This document shows positions 46,411-58,412 of a DNA stretch of 63,274 bases, piece after piece (within the stretch, counting starts at the first letter, position 1; every line of letters starts with the position of its first letter). Source of the DNA: Hymenoscyphus infarciens (Eukaryota > Ascomycota > Leotiomycetes > Helotiales > Helotiaceae); the NCBI GenBank assembly GCA_001414345.1, contig LLCB01000324.1, forward strand, positions 1-63,274. The letters run 5' to 3'. A model generated the notes under the pieces. It was not told where the DNA came from. It did not search any database and saw only the letters and a list, made by a program, of their open reading frames with translations. The position numbers and the translations under genes were made by a program.

Positions 46411-47960
46411 ATGAAGGGACCTAAACCATTGACGATAGTCATAAAGCTTGGTAAGTAAAAAAATTTGTAGAAAAAATCTCATGTCACCAACGAAAGAACA
46501 CAGGAACAAGCTCAATTGTGGATGAAAAGACTCATGAACCTCTCTTATCAATTCTAAGTCTGATTGTCGAAACCGCCGTCAAGCTTCACAAAGATGGACA
46601 TAAAGTTGTTATTGTGTCGTCTGGAGCTATTGGTGTCGGGTTGAGGAGGATGGATATTGAGAAGAGACCAAAGCACCTTCCCAGAATCCAGGTCAGCCTC
46701 ACAAAATAATTTTTGAGATTGATATACTAATTATCTCTAGGCCTTAGCAGCAATCGGACAATGTCGGCTCATGAGTCTCTGGGATAGTCTCTTCAGCAAC
46801 CTCCGCCAGCCCATTGCTCAAATTCTCCTCACACGAAATGATATCGCAGATGTAAGTCTCCAATCCCTCACTCAACCAAAAACAGTTACTCAAAAAATAT
46901 CAGAGAACACAATATCTCAATGCTCAAAACACATTCGCTGAACTCCTGGAAATGGGCGTAATTCCCATCGTAAACGAAAACGACACCCTCGCAGTCACCG
47001 AAATCAAATTCGGAGACAACGACACACTATCAGCTTTCACAGCAGCAATGATCCACGCCGATTACCTATTTCTGATGACAGATGTTGATTGTCTCTATGA
47101 TAAGAATCCAAGGACCCATCCTGATGCTAAGCCCATCGAGGTAGTTGAGGATTTATATGCTCTCCAAGCAGATGGTAATTCCCCTCGACCTTTGCCTTCA
47201 AAATTTAAGGAAAATACTGACAAAAAACACAGTATCAAGCGCAGGCTCCAGCCTAGGAACAGGCGGCATGCAAACCAAAATCGTAGCCGCAAAACTTGCC
47301 ACTTCAGCGGGGGTAACAACCGTAATAACACGCTCCTCGAACCCCGGAAACATAGCAAACATAGTATCCTACTGTCAAGCCCAGAAATCCCTTTCCTCGC
47401 CCTCTTCCCCCAATCCCACATCCTCAGCAAAAATAATCTCCTCCGTAAGTGAGATCCTCGAGGAACCTTTAGCTCGTTCGACTGGTTCCCTTTCTTTGGA
47501 AGTCAAAGCGCCGTTGCATACCCGCTTCATCGCCTCCCCCTCTCCCATCCGGGATCGCTATTTCTGGCTTCTCCACGGTCTCGCTCCTCATGGGACGATA
47601 TTCATTGATTCTGGTGCTCATCGTGCGCTCTCCAACAAAGCAGGCCTTTTACCAGTCGGGGTTGTGGATGTAGAAGGTTCTTTCGCACAGCAGGAAGCTG
47701 TTCGTCTTGTTGTCGTCGACAGACTTCCTACTTCGTCTTCTTCCATAGCCGGCGGTAAGTTATATGAGGGAACAGGAATCGAAGTCGGAAGAGCATTAGT
47801 AAATTACAGTGCAGTGGAAATAGCGAGGATCAAAGGTGTGAAAAGTTCGGAGATTGAGGGGTTACTTGGGTGGTCGGATAGTGAGTATGTGGCTTTGAGA
47901 GAGAATATTAGTTTCTTTGAGAGGGAGAGTAGACCTGTTACTCCTAGTTTGGACCTTTAG
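46411..47960 (+). CDS. PRO1: glutamate 5-kinase, first step of proline synthesis
   Basis: Phosphorylates glutamate to gamma-glutamyl phosphate in the cytosol. Five exons: 46411-46450, 46504-46691, 46741-46851, 46904-47174, 47233-47960; 445 aa. Motifs in order: KLGTSSIV (split by intron 1), [29 protein letters not shown] segment, [10 protein letters not shown] with [11 protein letters not shown] (active-site Asp), [14 protein letters not shown], and [10 protein letters not shown] across intron 4. A C-terminal PUA domain covers about the last 110 residues ([26 protein letters not shown]). The inter-domain linker has a Ser/Pro-rich insertion, common in fungi. Introns 1-4 are 53, 49, 52 and 58 bp. 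Confidence 0.94.
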
Positions 47961-48504
47961 AGGGATTTCGTAACTCTGGGCGACGAGGAGATGGAAGGAG
48001 TTGAAATTCAGGTGGTGAGGGTTTGAAATGAGGGGCTGGGAAAAGTGAAATTGGAAAGAAGGGAAAGTGGTGTTTTGAGGTGTTTGGGGGTACATGTAGC
48101 GAAACTTCGTCAGAAAGAATTGCTAAAGAGGGAAATAGATATGAGAAATGTAACCTGACCTTGCGTGTGCTAGAAAATTGGTCAACGACTACGTGAACTC
48201 TTGGAAGCACACTTAGATTGCAATTGGCTCTTCAGTTCGGATTACAAACGCTATATTTATGGTACCGCTGTAATGAGCGAAGAAAACATCGCGGTAAAGT
48301 TTACTCAAACGCTACATCGAAAAGAGCCAGCCATACTTCTCGTCCCACCCTATCCTTCATTGAATGCACGAAAAATTTGATGCTCAATACTCAACTTCCC
48401 AGATATCCAGTAAAACCCAAGCGAGTACTCCAAACACACAGCGCGTTAATTCCACCCTATCCCTTCAACGACTCTTCCGCACAGCAACATAACCAGACCA
48501 ATCG
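47961..48504. other. intergenic between convergent genes
   Basis: Short ORFs only; nothing recognised. Confidence 0.4.
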
Positions 48505-50271
48505 TCACCTAGCATCCTTCGGCGAACTACTCCGACCACTAGCATCCTCAAACTCCAACTCCCACTTATCAACCTCCTGAAACTTCCTCGCAGCCTTCTT
48601 CAACTCCTTCCCAATCCTCGCCTCCATCTCCTGACTATTCTCCGGGCTATCCTCCGCATCAGGTATCGGTCCTAAACTATCATCCACATCCGCCTCCTCA
48701 TTCTCATTCTCCTTATCAGATATTGGATTTGCGCGAGCTCCATATGTGCGTTTGGCCTTTACTTTGGGAGCTGCCTTTTCCTTGGCCGCTTTTCGGGCTG
48801 GTGCGGGCGTCCGTGAGATAATGCTTCTTTGGTGACGTGAGCGGGCATTGAGATGGGAGAGTTCGTCGTCGTCTGAAGCTAGGCCTGAGGCGTCGATTTC
48901 GTCTTCTGAACTGGGGATGTCGAAGGGGTCGCGGACTGTTTGGCGTCTTCTTCTGGGGAGGAGAGCTTGTAATTGGGCAGTGGTGTAGGTAGCGGGTGGT
49001 GGAGGTGCCTTTTTAGGTTTGGGTTTGGCCTTAGTTTTCGCTGCTGTGATATATGGTCGATTTGGTGAATGGGTGAGAGAAGGCGGAGAGGATATTGGGG
49101 AATCCTGTTTTCGGGGTGGTGGGGTTTTGCCTCGTAAAGGTCGCCGTCCACGGAATAGAGGCAATTTCGCGGGATCTGGGAGCTCTGGACTAGAGGGTGA
49201 ACTGCTGCTCAGAGGTGGTGCCATGGTCTCGCTCATGGGTTCTGGGGTTATGGGTCGGGCTTCGATTGAGGGCATTGGATGGTCCTCATCTAGCTCAAGG
49301 AGTTCGTCTTCGTTGTCTTCCTCATCTTCTTCATTCTCCTCGTCGTCGTTTACAGATGCCGTAGCTGGAATAGTTTCGTCTTCCTGCCTAACTTCGGGCG
49401 ACCGTCGAGTTGGACTTGATTGGGACTGTGGTATTTGAACATCTGCCAATTTGCGTTTGCGTGAATTTGAACCCGACGCGCCAGACGAGCTCATCGTTCT
49501 CGTTTTGGTTAAGTTTAGAGGTGTAGACTCGTCTTCTGGGTTGAAATCATCCTCCTCATCCTGGTCATCGTCATAATCCGGTCGTGGCTGTCGTTCTTTC
49601 TGAGCTGTCCCAAGCAAACTCGGCTCTCTTGCCCTCCGTCTGAAATTCCCAATCTTCATAGCTGATCCAATTCGTGCTGGTGTACCTCCTCCCATTCCAC
49701 CCACAGTGGTTATCCTCCCAGATACACTTGGTTGTCTGGTTCTTCCTCCAAATCCTGCAAATGCCGTAGCTGGTGTATTGATCTTTCCGACACTCGTGAG
49801 ACCATTATTGTCGGCCATATCTGACTCAATACTACTCGATCGTGCTCTATTGGTTCGACGTCCCAGAAGACTTGGTTCGCGCGGCCGTCTTCGAAAGTTT
49901 CCAAACGCAAGTGACGAGTTCTCCACAGCCGGTGTACTCCTCACCCTTCTTCCAACTTCGATTTCCGAGCTCGATCCAAGGTCTAGGTCCAAATCTTCTC
50001 CATCCTCTGCCCCCAGCTCCATCTCATGTGCGGGTGTCGCGTCGAGCTTCTTTGCGCGTGGTTGCGGTGTCGCAGCAACTTTCCCTCCACCATTGCCCTT
50101 TCCAGCGCTTCGCACGTTGGTAATTATTCTATCTTCCGGGTCGCTAACATCATATAAATCGTCGAAATCCGCCTTGGGCGCATGCGACTCGGTCTGCTTC
50201 GCGGTGGCGTGGACTGGGCCTTTGCTGCGCACAGCAGAGGGCTGGACCTTGGTTCTTTTTGGTCTCGGCAT
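48505..50271 (-). CDS. disordered, charged nuclear-type protein with duplicated FRRRxREPSLLG motif
   Basis: Single exon, 588 aa. Starts MPRPKRTKVQPS. Almost entirely low-complexity: alternating acidic blocks (for example EENEEDEEDNEDELLELDEDH) and basic blocks (PRPKRTK, KTKAKPKPKK, PRRRRQ). The motif FRRRPREPSLLG occurs near residue 125 and again as FRRRAREPSLLG near residue 210, in related settings. A more conserved-looking C-terminal core contains TTAQLQALLPRRRR, then FDIPSSEDE, KRTYGAR and the KWELEFEDAS end. Composition suggests a chromatin or kinetochore-associated factor. I could not assign a family. Confidence 0.75.
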   Translation of the reverse strand: MPRPKRTKVQPSAVRSKGPVHATAKQTESHAPKADFDDLYDVSDPEDRIITNVRSAGKGNGGGKVAATPQPRAKKLDATPAHEMELGAEDGEDLDLDLGSSSEIEVGRRVRSTPAVENSSLAFGNFRRRPREPSLLGRRTNRARSSSIESDMADNNGLTSVGKINTPATAFAGFGGRTRQPSVSGRITTVGGMGGGTPARIGSAMKIGNFRRRAREPSLLGTAQKERQPRPDYDDDQDEEDDFNPEDESTPLNLTKTRTMSSSGASGSNSRKRKLADVQIPQSQSSPTRRSPEVRQEDETIPATASVNDDEENEEDEEDNEDELLELDEDHPMPSIEARPITPEPMSETMAPPLSSSSPSSPELPDPAKLPLFRGRRPLRGKTPPPRKQDSPISSPPSLTHSPNRPYITAAKTKAKPKPKKAPPPPATYTTAQLQALLPRRRRQTVRDPFDIPSSEDEIDASGLASDDDELSHLNARSRHQRSIISRTPAPARKAAKEKAAPKVKAKRTYGARANPISDKENENEEADVDDSLGPIPDAEDSPENSQEMEARIGKELKKAARKFQEVDKWELEFEDASGRSSSPKDAR

Positions 50272-51373
50272 TTTAATGGTATTTCAATTGCACGGAGGGT
50301 TGGTGTATTAAATTTCGGATCGCATACCGAATAATGTTGCTGGGGATGTTGGAGTTGGAGGGGTTGAAATAAAAGTTGGGGCCTCGACGCGTCTAGGATA
50401 GGTACGCGATGGTGTTTTGATGCTCGGACCGAAATCGACGCCAAGCGAGCAGGACTTTGGTTTCACCCATTCACTTGAGAGGCTTCTTCCCAACCTTAAT
50501 TCCTTTCTCTCCAACTATTTTGCGAAACGATTCTTCAATCAGTCATCGACTTTTTGCCCATGAAAGACGCAAGAGGGATCCTCAAGTGAGCTGTCCTACA
50601 GTCTTGCGCCGCCGGAACTTCTCGACTCTTCCCCTTTGCGGCTCCTCAATCTCCAAGTAAAGACAGACCTTGGAAATGTAGCTGTGTAGCCCTCTCGAGT
50701 GAGGGGAGCATGTAAACACGCAACGCAAACTCTGTTTATATGTCTCTGCCAAAACCGATACGATTTCGATTGCCAATTCTCATGCACTTCCTTCTCGCCA
50801 ATCGTCTCTTATCATCCATATTGTCTCCGTCTGAGATTCTTGGTGCTAGAAACCTCAAGTTTGGCTTCGTATACTGGTTGATATTTGTTGCAGTTAACTA
50901 TTGCTCTAATAGGACCTCTTTTTGTGCTGTTTGAGATTGATTTTGGGGTTAGGATTGGGGCTACGAGTTCGGTTATGGTAGCAATCTACCCCATGAAGCA
51001 AGGCCAATTCAAAAACTTGATGAACCCCCATTCATGAATACCTTCAATCGTCTTCTCAAAAGCATCGACAAGCACACCTTCAACAAGAACTCTTTCCGCA
51101 AGTGTAGCTTGCCACGTGCTTCCAGGATTGGCTTTCAAAGTCAGAACCCCGCAATTCCCAAAGCAGTGCAACGTCACTCCCAGTCGAAAACTGGATCACA
51201 TCAATCACCTCAACATCGCAACGCATCCGTGATTTCCGGCTTGCAGAGAGCCTATTGAGCCACGGGTTCTTATACGATCTCCTGTCACTTGGTATAAGTA
51301 CTTTCATTATTCTCTCTTTCTTTTTCTTGGTACCTCTTAACCCCCTTCCTTGTTGAACGGCCTCCTCTTCATC
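50272..51373. other. intergenic
   Basis: Divergent region between the nuclear protein gene and the AIM6-like gene. Several overlapping short ORFs on both strands, none convincing. Confidence 0.4.
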
Positions 51374-52603
51374 ATGATTTCCGTCTCCTCGTGTTTACTT
51401 TTGGCGTCTGCTCTTTTAGGAGTTGGTGGTGTCGAGGCTTTGGATTTGGATCCGGCACTACAAGATATCTTAAATAAGGCTCATCAAGCGCCTTTGTATA
51501 CTTATCCCACCAGCTTAACACAGGGAATTGTTCCGGTATGCTTCTCTTTAAAGTGTTGGCCTGATACATATAGCTGACTTGAACGCAGAAATCAATTCAT
51601 TCTCATAATGATTGTAAGCGATCATCATTGTCACTTTTGGTTGGGATCATCATTACATGAGAGATTTGCCACTTCTCGGATCCATTTCTCCATTTTCCCA
51701 CTTATTATTACTCGTGTTTCTAACTAATTCTTCAGACTGGAGAGACATCCCATTTTACTCCGCTCTTTCCCAGGGAGTAATTTCAATCGAAGCCGATGTC
51801 TGGCTCTACAACGGAACTCTCCACGTGGGTCACGAACAAGGAGCTCTCACCAACGAACGTACCTTCGAAACCCTCTACATCAACCCAATACTCGATGTTT
51901 TAAAAAAGCAAAACCCGGACTCAAAATTCCTACCAGTCCCCACTCACAACGGTGTCTTTGATACTGATGCTGGACAAACCCTTTATCTCTTCGTGGATTT
52001 AAAGACCGACGGGGCTAGTACATGGCCCGTCGTCATCAAGGCCTTAGAACCTCTGTAAATACTCCCCTAAACATCTAGAAACATCATCTGACCACCCACA
52101 CAGACGCAAAGCAGGATTCCTAACCTCCACAAATGGAACCACCCTCACAAAAGGCGCCGTGACGGTAATTGGCACCGGAAATACGCCCTTAAACCTCGTC
52201 CAACCAATTCTGTCCCGGGACTACTTCTGGGATGGTCCAATCGCCACTCTCAACAGCACGTTTTCCAACATCACATCTCTAGTTTCCCCCATCGCTTCGG
52301 CGAGTTATAATTCCATCTTCGGTACTGTAACCGGAGCTACGGGCTTGAATGATAGTATGTTGGAGGTTTTGAGGGGTCAGGTTAAGGTTGCGAAGGAGAG
52401 GGGGATTTTGTTGAGATATTGGGATCAACCCGGATGGCCTATTAAGACTAGGAATGGGATTGTGAGTTCTTTTGTGTTGTGAAAATTTAGGGATTTTGCT
52501 AATGGGGGTGTTTTTTTAGTGGAGACAATTGAGGGATGAGGGGGTGGATTTGATTAATGCAGATGACTTGGAAGCCGCGGCTGGGGTGAGTACTGAGTGG
52601 TAA
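51374..52603 (+). CDS. AIM6-like secreted PLC-type phosphodiesterase
   Basis: Member of the PLC-like phosphodiesterase superfamily related to yeast Aim6. Five exons: 51374-51535, 51589-51613, 51736-52054, 52104-52461, 52520-52603; 315 aa. The N-terminal signal peptide reaches about residue 22. The catalytic-His motif HSHNDYWR is assembled from exon 2 (only 25 bp) and exon 3. EADVWL (metal-binding Glu/Asp), HVGHEQ, LFVDLKTDG and RYWDQPGWP follow. Substrate unknown. The 3' end is tentative: ending before the GTGAGT at 52585 by a further intron would change the last five residues. Confidence 0.85.
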
Positions 52604-54652
52604 TGATACTTCGGCGCATTGCACCGATCGTGGGTGAACAACGCACGATGTAATCAATTAATTCAATAATTGGATTTCTATTCGAAAGTTGAGACTCGAG
52701 ATATCTCAACTGGGGCGGCTTTTGACTAGGGGAGACTGAATAAATAGTCCCTCGAGACGAATGCTCGAAAAGGAAGACAGTTCATGGCTGACGTCGTGGT
52801 AGAGAATAAACCTAGAAAAGCTAAGAGAAACGAGGACTGTCATGTGACAGGTCTTCGGTGGCTTAGATCGAGATTGCAACAATAATAACAAAGATTTCTT
52901 TCCTGCATGGTTGTTCTCTCTCTCCCGTCTTCTTTAAGGTTCTTCAGTCTCGCAGGGCTCGTCAGTTCTACTATCGTCTAATTCGGGCCTACCTCCCAGT
53001 TTCATTTCCCTCTTTGGATTTGTGGGCCGCTTTGTCTTTTGATGTTCCAATATCAAGTGCCCGTTAATCTGGCTTCTAATTCTATTCTCAGTAAATTGCT
53101 TCATAAAAAGTAACTCTTCAGGAAAATTAGAACATTGAAGTTAAATACAAGAAGATTTGAGAGGAAGTTAATCATACTAGCATTCGTCGTAAGCTAAGAC
53201 AGCTAATTTCACTCTCCGATCGAAATACCTTACTCACGTTTCAGGAATGAACTTGCGGGAAGCTAGAAGATAAACGTGATTTATACTGCACTATCATTCA
53301 CCGCAAATTCATGCCATTAACCTCATTCTTCGAAGTGACTACTATAAGCTCTTTCCGTAAATGAACTCATCGGAAGATGGAAAATAACAAAACTTGAAGT
53401 TGATCATCACGTTCCCTGTCACATGGCATGCTAGAGCTCTTGCGGTAAGTTTTATGGAACAGTGGATGTACAAGAAACGAATTCAATTCGTTTGAGCTAA
53501 AGGTCACAGTTAGAACTCGATCTAAAAATGCCTTCTCTCTCAAGTCTACATAGAAACTCAATATTTTACACACCTGGTAGTCACTAATAGAAGAAAGTAA
53601 TTGGAAAACAACACCGTATATAAGATAGATGAACTTTTGGAATATGGTACTAACCGAGGAGGAACCCCAGTTTCTCCATTCCTGGATTTCCCCCCTCCCC
53701 TGTCGAAATCCAAAACCAGTCGCCGCCACAATTCGATTTATCTAGCTACAATAAAACAACATTGTTTTACGAGCTTGACATACCTCGTTGAGTCGCGACT
53801 ACGCAATGTCAACCCTAGGAAAGGGGGTTTTCCGCTCTTTCTATCAAGATCAAGTAAACTGGCCTCAATTGCCCAAATAGACAGACTGCAGATACTGCAG
53901 TTCTTACAAACCAACCCGCTTTTGGTGTCGATTGATTCTAAACTTTTTGACCGGCTACTTGATATTTGTTGTCCGCAATAACTTCTCTGGCAATTGAGTT
54001 TTCCGTCCTGGATATATAACTTCGTTACTTCGTACTGACCTTGATTGCATCCCGAGACCAGTTCTTCGAACGCCAGGTTTCTTTGTCTCTCTATGCGGAA
54101 AGCTGTGTATTTACTTCTCATTGCATTGATGGAAACTCTAGGGTTGAACTCTTTTTTGATATTTGGGATTCCAAATCACTTTAGTCTTGTATGAGATTCA
54201 ACTAGATTGAGTGCATCAAACTACCCGAAGAATAAGATTGCTTCTTCTATGGGAAAGCATACAAATTTCTTTTTAACTTGAACATTATGGTATCATTCCG
54301 AGGGCTCCTCTACTCTACACTCTTCACCACTCTCTACCAAGTTCCCAAAACAACTCCACCAGCCATAAGAATGGCCTAACAAAATTCCCGACTTGCTCTT
54401 CTCGGTATTAAATGTGGCTACACTCTTGTGGTAAACTGCAATGCTCTCACAATCCAATCTTCCAACGATTTTGCCTCGGTTGTCATCAAGCCTTTAGGTG
54501 TCCAAAGTTTCCATCTCCCAATTTAGATATCTGCAAAGTCGAGATCCTTCGTCTGGCAGGCACCTCTGGTTTCTTTCACTGGCCAAACGAAGTTGGAACG
54601 TCATTACGAAAATCCAACTGCACCCCCTCGACCAAAAGAAATTTACCACAAC
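52604..54652. other. 2-kb region with no supported gene
   Basis: Contains ORFs up to 127-140 aa (53738-54121 minus; 54498-54920 plus) that overlap each other or the CFEM gene antisense and have no recognisable features. May hold the long 5' or 3' UTRs of its neighbours. Confidence 0.4.
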
Positions 54653-55753
54653 TCAAATTCGTCCCCTCCCACTAGGACCCATCTCCGCCGGCTCCTGTCC
54701 CACACCACCAACATGTTTCCTTACTTCCCCCGGTCCCATCTCAACAAAATCATTCCTCCTCCCCTCCCCCTGCATCTCCACAGTCTCCTGCCTCATCTGC
54801 CCATTTCCCCCTTGCCCGCCCTGGAATTTCTCCATCGGCGAAAGTTGCGAAACAGGAGAAACCATCGCAGAATTAATCCTCGGATCCTCAATTTTCTGTT
54901 CCCCAACAAGAGGAACCTGATATGGTAAATGTGTAGGTGCTAAAGTTTGATTTGCTTGGGTTTGTTGGTTGTGTTGTTGCATCATAGGTTTCCCCGCTGC
55001 ATCACCCGCCCTCCGCTTAGCTTTCGCCTTGCTCCTCCTCCAGAGACAGAATATAACTCCCATACACACCAAGCCTATCAGAATCAAACCCCCAACCACC
55101 GAACCGATGATGATTCCCAAATAAGATTTCTTTGGCGGTGCGCTAGATGATGCTGGGGCGGTGTAAGAGGAAGTGACTGTTGCACGGGAACCTGCTACTG
55201 TTGTTGTCCTAGGTTTTGGAGTCGCGGTAGCTGTTTTGAGGGTTGCAGTTGCGGAGGCGACTGCACATTCGGAGGTTGCCCATACTTGGTAGAGGAGTAT
55301 GTCTGTTGACGAGCAGGCGCCTGCTAGACAGTTTGTGAGGATGTTTTGGACGATTGCTGTTTCGCTTGCTGGTCCGCATTGGCAGAGGATGTCCTGAGTT
55401 GAAAATATGAGATTAGTTGGGGAGATCGAGGACGTTGAAGTATTAGAAGAGCGAGCACACAGGGGAAAATTCAGGACGAGGACTTGAGAACGATCCCCCA
55501 GAGTTGTATGGTTTCTCGAAAAGATAACCTTGACTTGAGAAGTACTTACATCGGTAGCGCAACCAGTATAGAAGACAGCACTTTGGTAACAGGTGACCTA
55601 TACAATATATTAGAGCGGAGACTTGAATAAGAGGGGTTAAATAGACTGGATAAACACAATACATACAGCGCATGCCGGAATATCTCCAGTTTGAGCAAGT
55701 ACCGGTGCAGCAAGTATTTGCAAACCCAACCCTATCCCCAAAAGAGACCTCAT
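54653..55753 (-). CDS. CFEM-domain single-pass membrane protein
   Basis: Three exons (minus): 55753-55667, 55597-55550, 55393-54653; 291 aa. Signal peptide 1-20 (ends APVLA). CFEM domain at about 25-88 with all eight cysteines (28, 32, 42, 49, 51, 67, 72, 88) and Asp46 at the position that ligates haem in characterised CFEM proteins. A Ser/Thr/Ala-rich stalk, one transmembrane helix at about 137-160 (GIIIGSVVGGLILIGLVCMG), a basic stop-transfer RRSKAKAKRR and a 120-residue Gln/Gly/Pro-rich cytoplasmic tail follow. Unlike GPI-anchored CFEM proteins it has a cytoplasmic domain, so it may be a surface sensor or adhesion protein rather than a haem carrier (inference). Confidence 0.9.
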
Positions 55754-56980
55754 ATCGAACCGCAAATTATGATGAATGAACGACCGACTTTAACCACTCA
55801 CAGACAATACAATGCAAGTCACGTCAACCGGGAAAAAGGATGGCAACAACACAGAATGCGACCAGGTGTAAAAGAACGGCAGCACGATCACCTTCCTCTT
55901 GGTACCCCCCGATAACCTGCATCACAACTTCCCGCATGGGCACCGCGAGCGTGTCTCAGCTCCCCAGTCTGGGGCTGAAAACCTCAACCTAATCGAGATG
56001 AAAAACAATACTACGATCGCATCAACGACCAACCAGTGATAAGGATCTAAAAATAGTCAACGCCTCTTTTTGAAAGTGATGGAATAGAAGAGTCGTGATT
56101 GGAGATGGGGTCGTACCGTTGTACAAAAAGCAAGCAAATGAAATTCCGAAACGAGCTGGCATCCGCCAATTCCTGGAAGGATTTAATGAAAAGTGCAGCA
56201 AAACCTTTGATATCGCGAAAGACTCTCTTGCTCTAGAGTTTGGATGCCCTCCCGTTAATGCAGTTTTCGGGAAGGGTGAGTGGAAGTTCGTGCCCTCAGT
56301 GCTCCGTAGCTGTAAACAAAAGGTATATTTTACCAATCGCTGGCCTCCTTCCTACGTCTTTCAAAAAGCATATAAGTTCGCGCCCGTAATATTTCATACC
56401 CTGACACTTTGCACCAAGAACAAATGTTAGGGCAGCGAAAAGAGTCAGCGATACTCTTATCAAAAGAGAGTTGACTAGAGAACATGTAAAAGAAACAATA
56501 CGAAGCCTCTTCGACACCAAAGTCATCAATTAAATATTCTCCGGCATATCTCTTTTCGTCAAAAAAGCCCTTTTACCACCCCCCACCCCTATTGAACAAC
56601 CCAATGCAAACGAGTAGTAGGAATTATAAATTCACGGAGAAGAGAAATCATATCGTAGCTGTTTCATTTCGCGAAAGGAGAAATTCCTAGGCTCTATCAT
56701 AGAATTGTCCGATAAGCCAATCGTGATAAGCGTCCAGGTTCTAGAAACTTTTGATGTACCTTCTGTGCCAGAAGACTCCATGGTTGGTATTGGTACATTA
56801 GCATGTGTGACTGCTATCCTTCCTTTTCCAGAGCAATCTACCCCATAACTCCACCCAGAACGCCATGCGTGCGCAAAATTCACCATCCATTACCCTCGAT
56901 GATCATGAAAAAAAGGAAACATAAAATAATGAGAAGTTGGGAGATAGAAACCCGGGATTGCGTAGAAGTTGCGCCCCCGT
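55754..56980. other. intergenic
   Basis: Promoter of the CFEM gene and 3' region of the HMG gene. A 111-aa ORF at 56095-56430 overlaps an antisense ORF and is not recognised. Confidence 0.4.
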
Positions 56981-58065
56981 CTATCCACGATTAACAGCAG
57001 TAAATCCACCTGCAGCTTCAACAGGCGGTGCTGGTTCAGGTTTGTCTTCTCCCATCTCAATATCCTCATCTGGGTCATCCACAGTTGGAGCAGTGCTAGC
57101 AGGCTGTGACTCGCCATCAAAGGCCGCCTGTTTGGGGGCAGCAGCCGGTGTCTTTTCACTCGCAACGCCCTTCTTGATCTGCTCAAAACGTCTCACGAAA
57201 TCATTCTTTCGTTCATCGTCCAATTCGCGCCATCCAACAGCAAGACTTTCAAACTCGTTTCCAGCCGCAGCTTCGGCATTATTGGCTAATAGGACGGATC
57301 GAGTTTCATTGCAATAAAGGTCGAAGCCGCTTTTTGGTTTTCGCGGAGGTGTGGCTGAGGCTCCAGCAGCTAAACCATTGCTGTTTGTAGGAAGCAATCG
57401 CTTAGATGCTGCGGCTTGAGGTGTGGAATTGCGGACGGTATTGGATTCAAGAACGTTGTGTGAGAATGCGTCGGATGATGGGGAGAGGGTGACGGGCCCT
57501 TGTTGAATGAATGCGCTTCCAGAAGAAGCATTGTTGAGGAAAGATGGTTTACGATGGCCGCGTTTATTTCGCAGAGGTTTTTCTTTTGGCTACAAGGGCA
57601 GTGTTAGTTGAGCTGTACATTTAATTCTAAATATGGGGGGAAATTGGAGCACAAATAGACTCACAGTTGGAGGAGGGCTGGGGCTACCATCTGAATCCTC
57701 AACGTTTGTGCTCGTCCGCTTTGCGAGTTGCTCAAGAAGGAATGCCCGCTCCAAGCGAATCTTCTGGACTCCGCGCTCGAGTCTGGTTACGCGTAGCTGG
57801 ACGGAATCATTGTCGTGCTCTATTTCATTGATTCGTTGCTTGAGTTGGATACATTTCCGGCGGTATGCTTCCTCTACTGATGGAGCGAGAGTCGGTGGGA
57901 CGCCTGCGTGAACGCCTGTGCGAGTTAGTATGATTCCTTGGGTTGTTTCCTAAACTCTTGCAAGTTCCATCACAGCCATCGCAGTCTTTTGAGGTGAGTC
58001 GTCATCGCCCGTTTAAGTAGGTGAAATGAAGGGTGAAAATAACACTTACCAGAAGGGGGCGCCAT
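56981..58065 (-). CDS. HMG-box protein, Nhp10/Nht1-like (INO80 complex)
   Basis: Three exons (minus): 58065-58050 (16 bp), 57915-57665, 57589-56981; 291 aa. An N-terminal coiled coil (EEAYRRKCIQLKQRINEIE, VTRLERGVQKIRLERAFLLE) is followed by a basic RNKRGHRKPS linker and an HMG box at about residues 171-228 (KSGFDLYCNETRSVLL, GWRELDDERKNDFVRRFEQ). An acidic Pro/Ala-rich tail ends the protein. Coiled coil with LERAFLLEQL plus linker plus HMG box is the layout of yeast Nhp10, a DNA-binding INO80 remodeller subunit. The HMG box is divergent and lacks the second aromatic cluster of canonical boxes. Confidence 0.8.
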
Positions 58066-58412
58066 GGCGAAAGAAAGCGATGCTATCGGCTGATCGGATA
58101 GCTGCAGCACAGTAGAGGTGGATGATGTTGCCAATTCCAATTCTGGGTTGGCGCAAACAGGATGCAATTCGGTCCAGGGAGACGTGCGGAGGACATTGTC
58201 GCGACTGGCTTCCGATATTCTAGCCGTGGCGGAAGAAGGATAGTCCGTACCAATGACATCGTGCCGAAGTTCTGCCGGAATGCTTAGTAATAACCTTAAT
58301 TCGCGTTGAGCTCTGCGAATTTTTGAGTTGCCTTGCCAGGCACGACGCGGTGGGAGAGGAAGCTATTTCTGATTTCCCTAACATCTGAACTCCACCCCGC
58401 AACTCGCCCGAC
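58066..58412. promoter_or_regulatory. divergent promoter between the Nhp10-like gene and CCT8
   Basis: 347 bp between outward-facing ATG codons; no specific site assigned. Confidence 0.5.

Noticed and set aside
49706..50311. 201-aa antisense ORF over the nuclear protein gene
   Set aside because: Low-complexity shadow of a GC-rich coding sequence; no features of its own.
53738..54121. 127-aa minus-strand ORF
   Set aside because: No recognisable domain, signal or splice context; overlapped by a plus-strand ORF of similar length.
54498..54928. Plus-strand ORFs of 140 and 111 aa opposite the CFEM gene
   Set aside because: Pro/Ser-rich shadows of the Gln/Gly-rich CFEM cytoplasmic tail.
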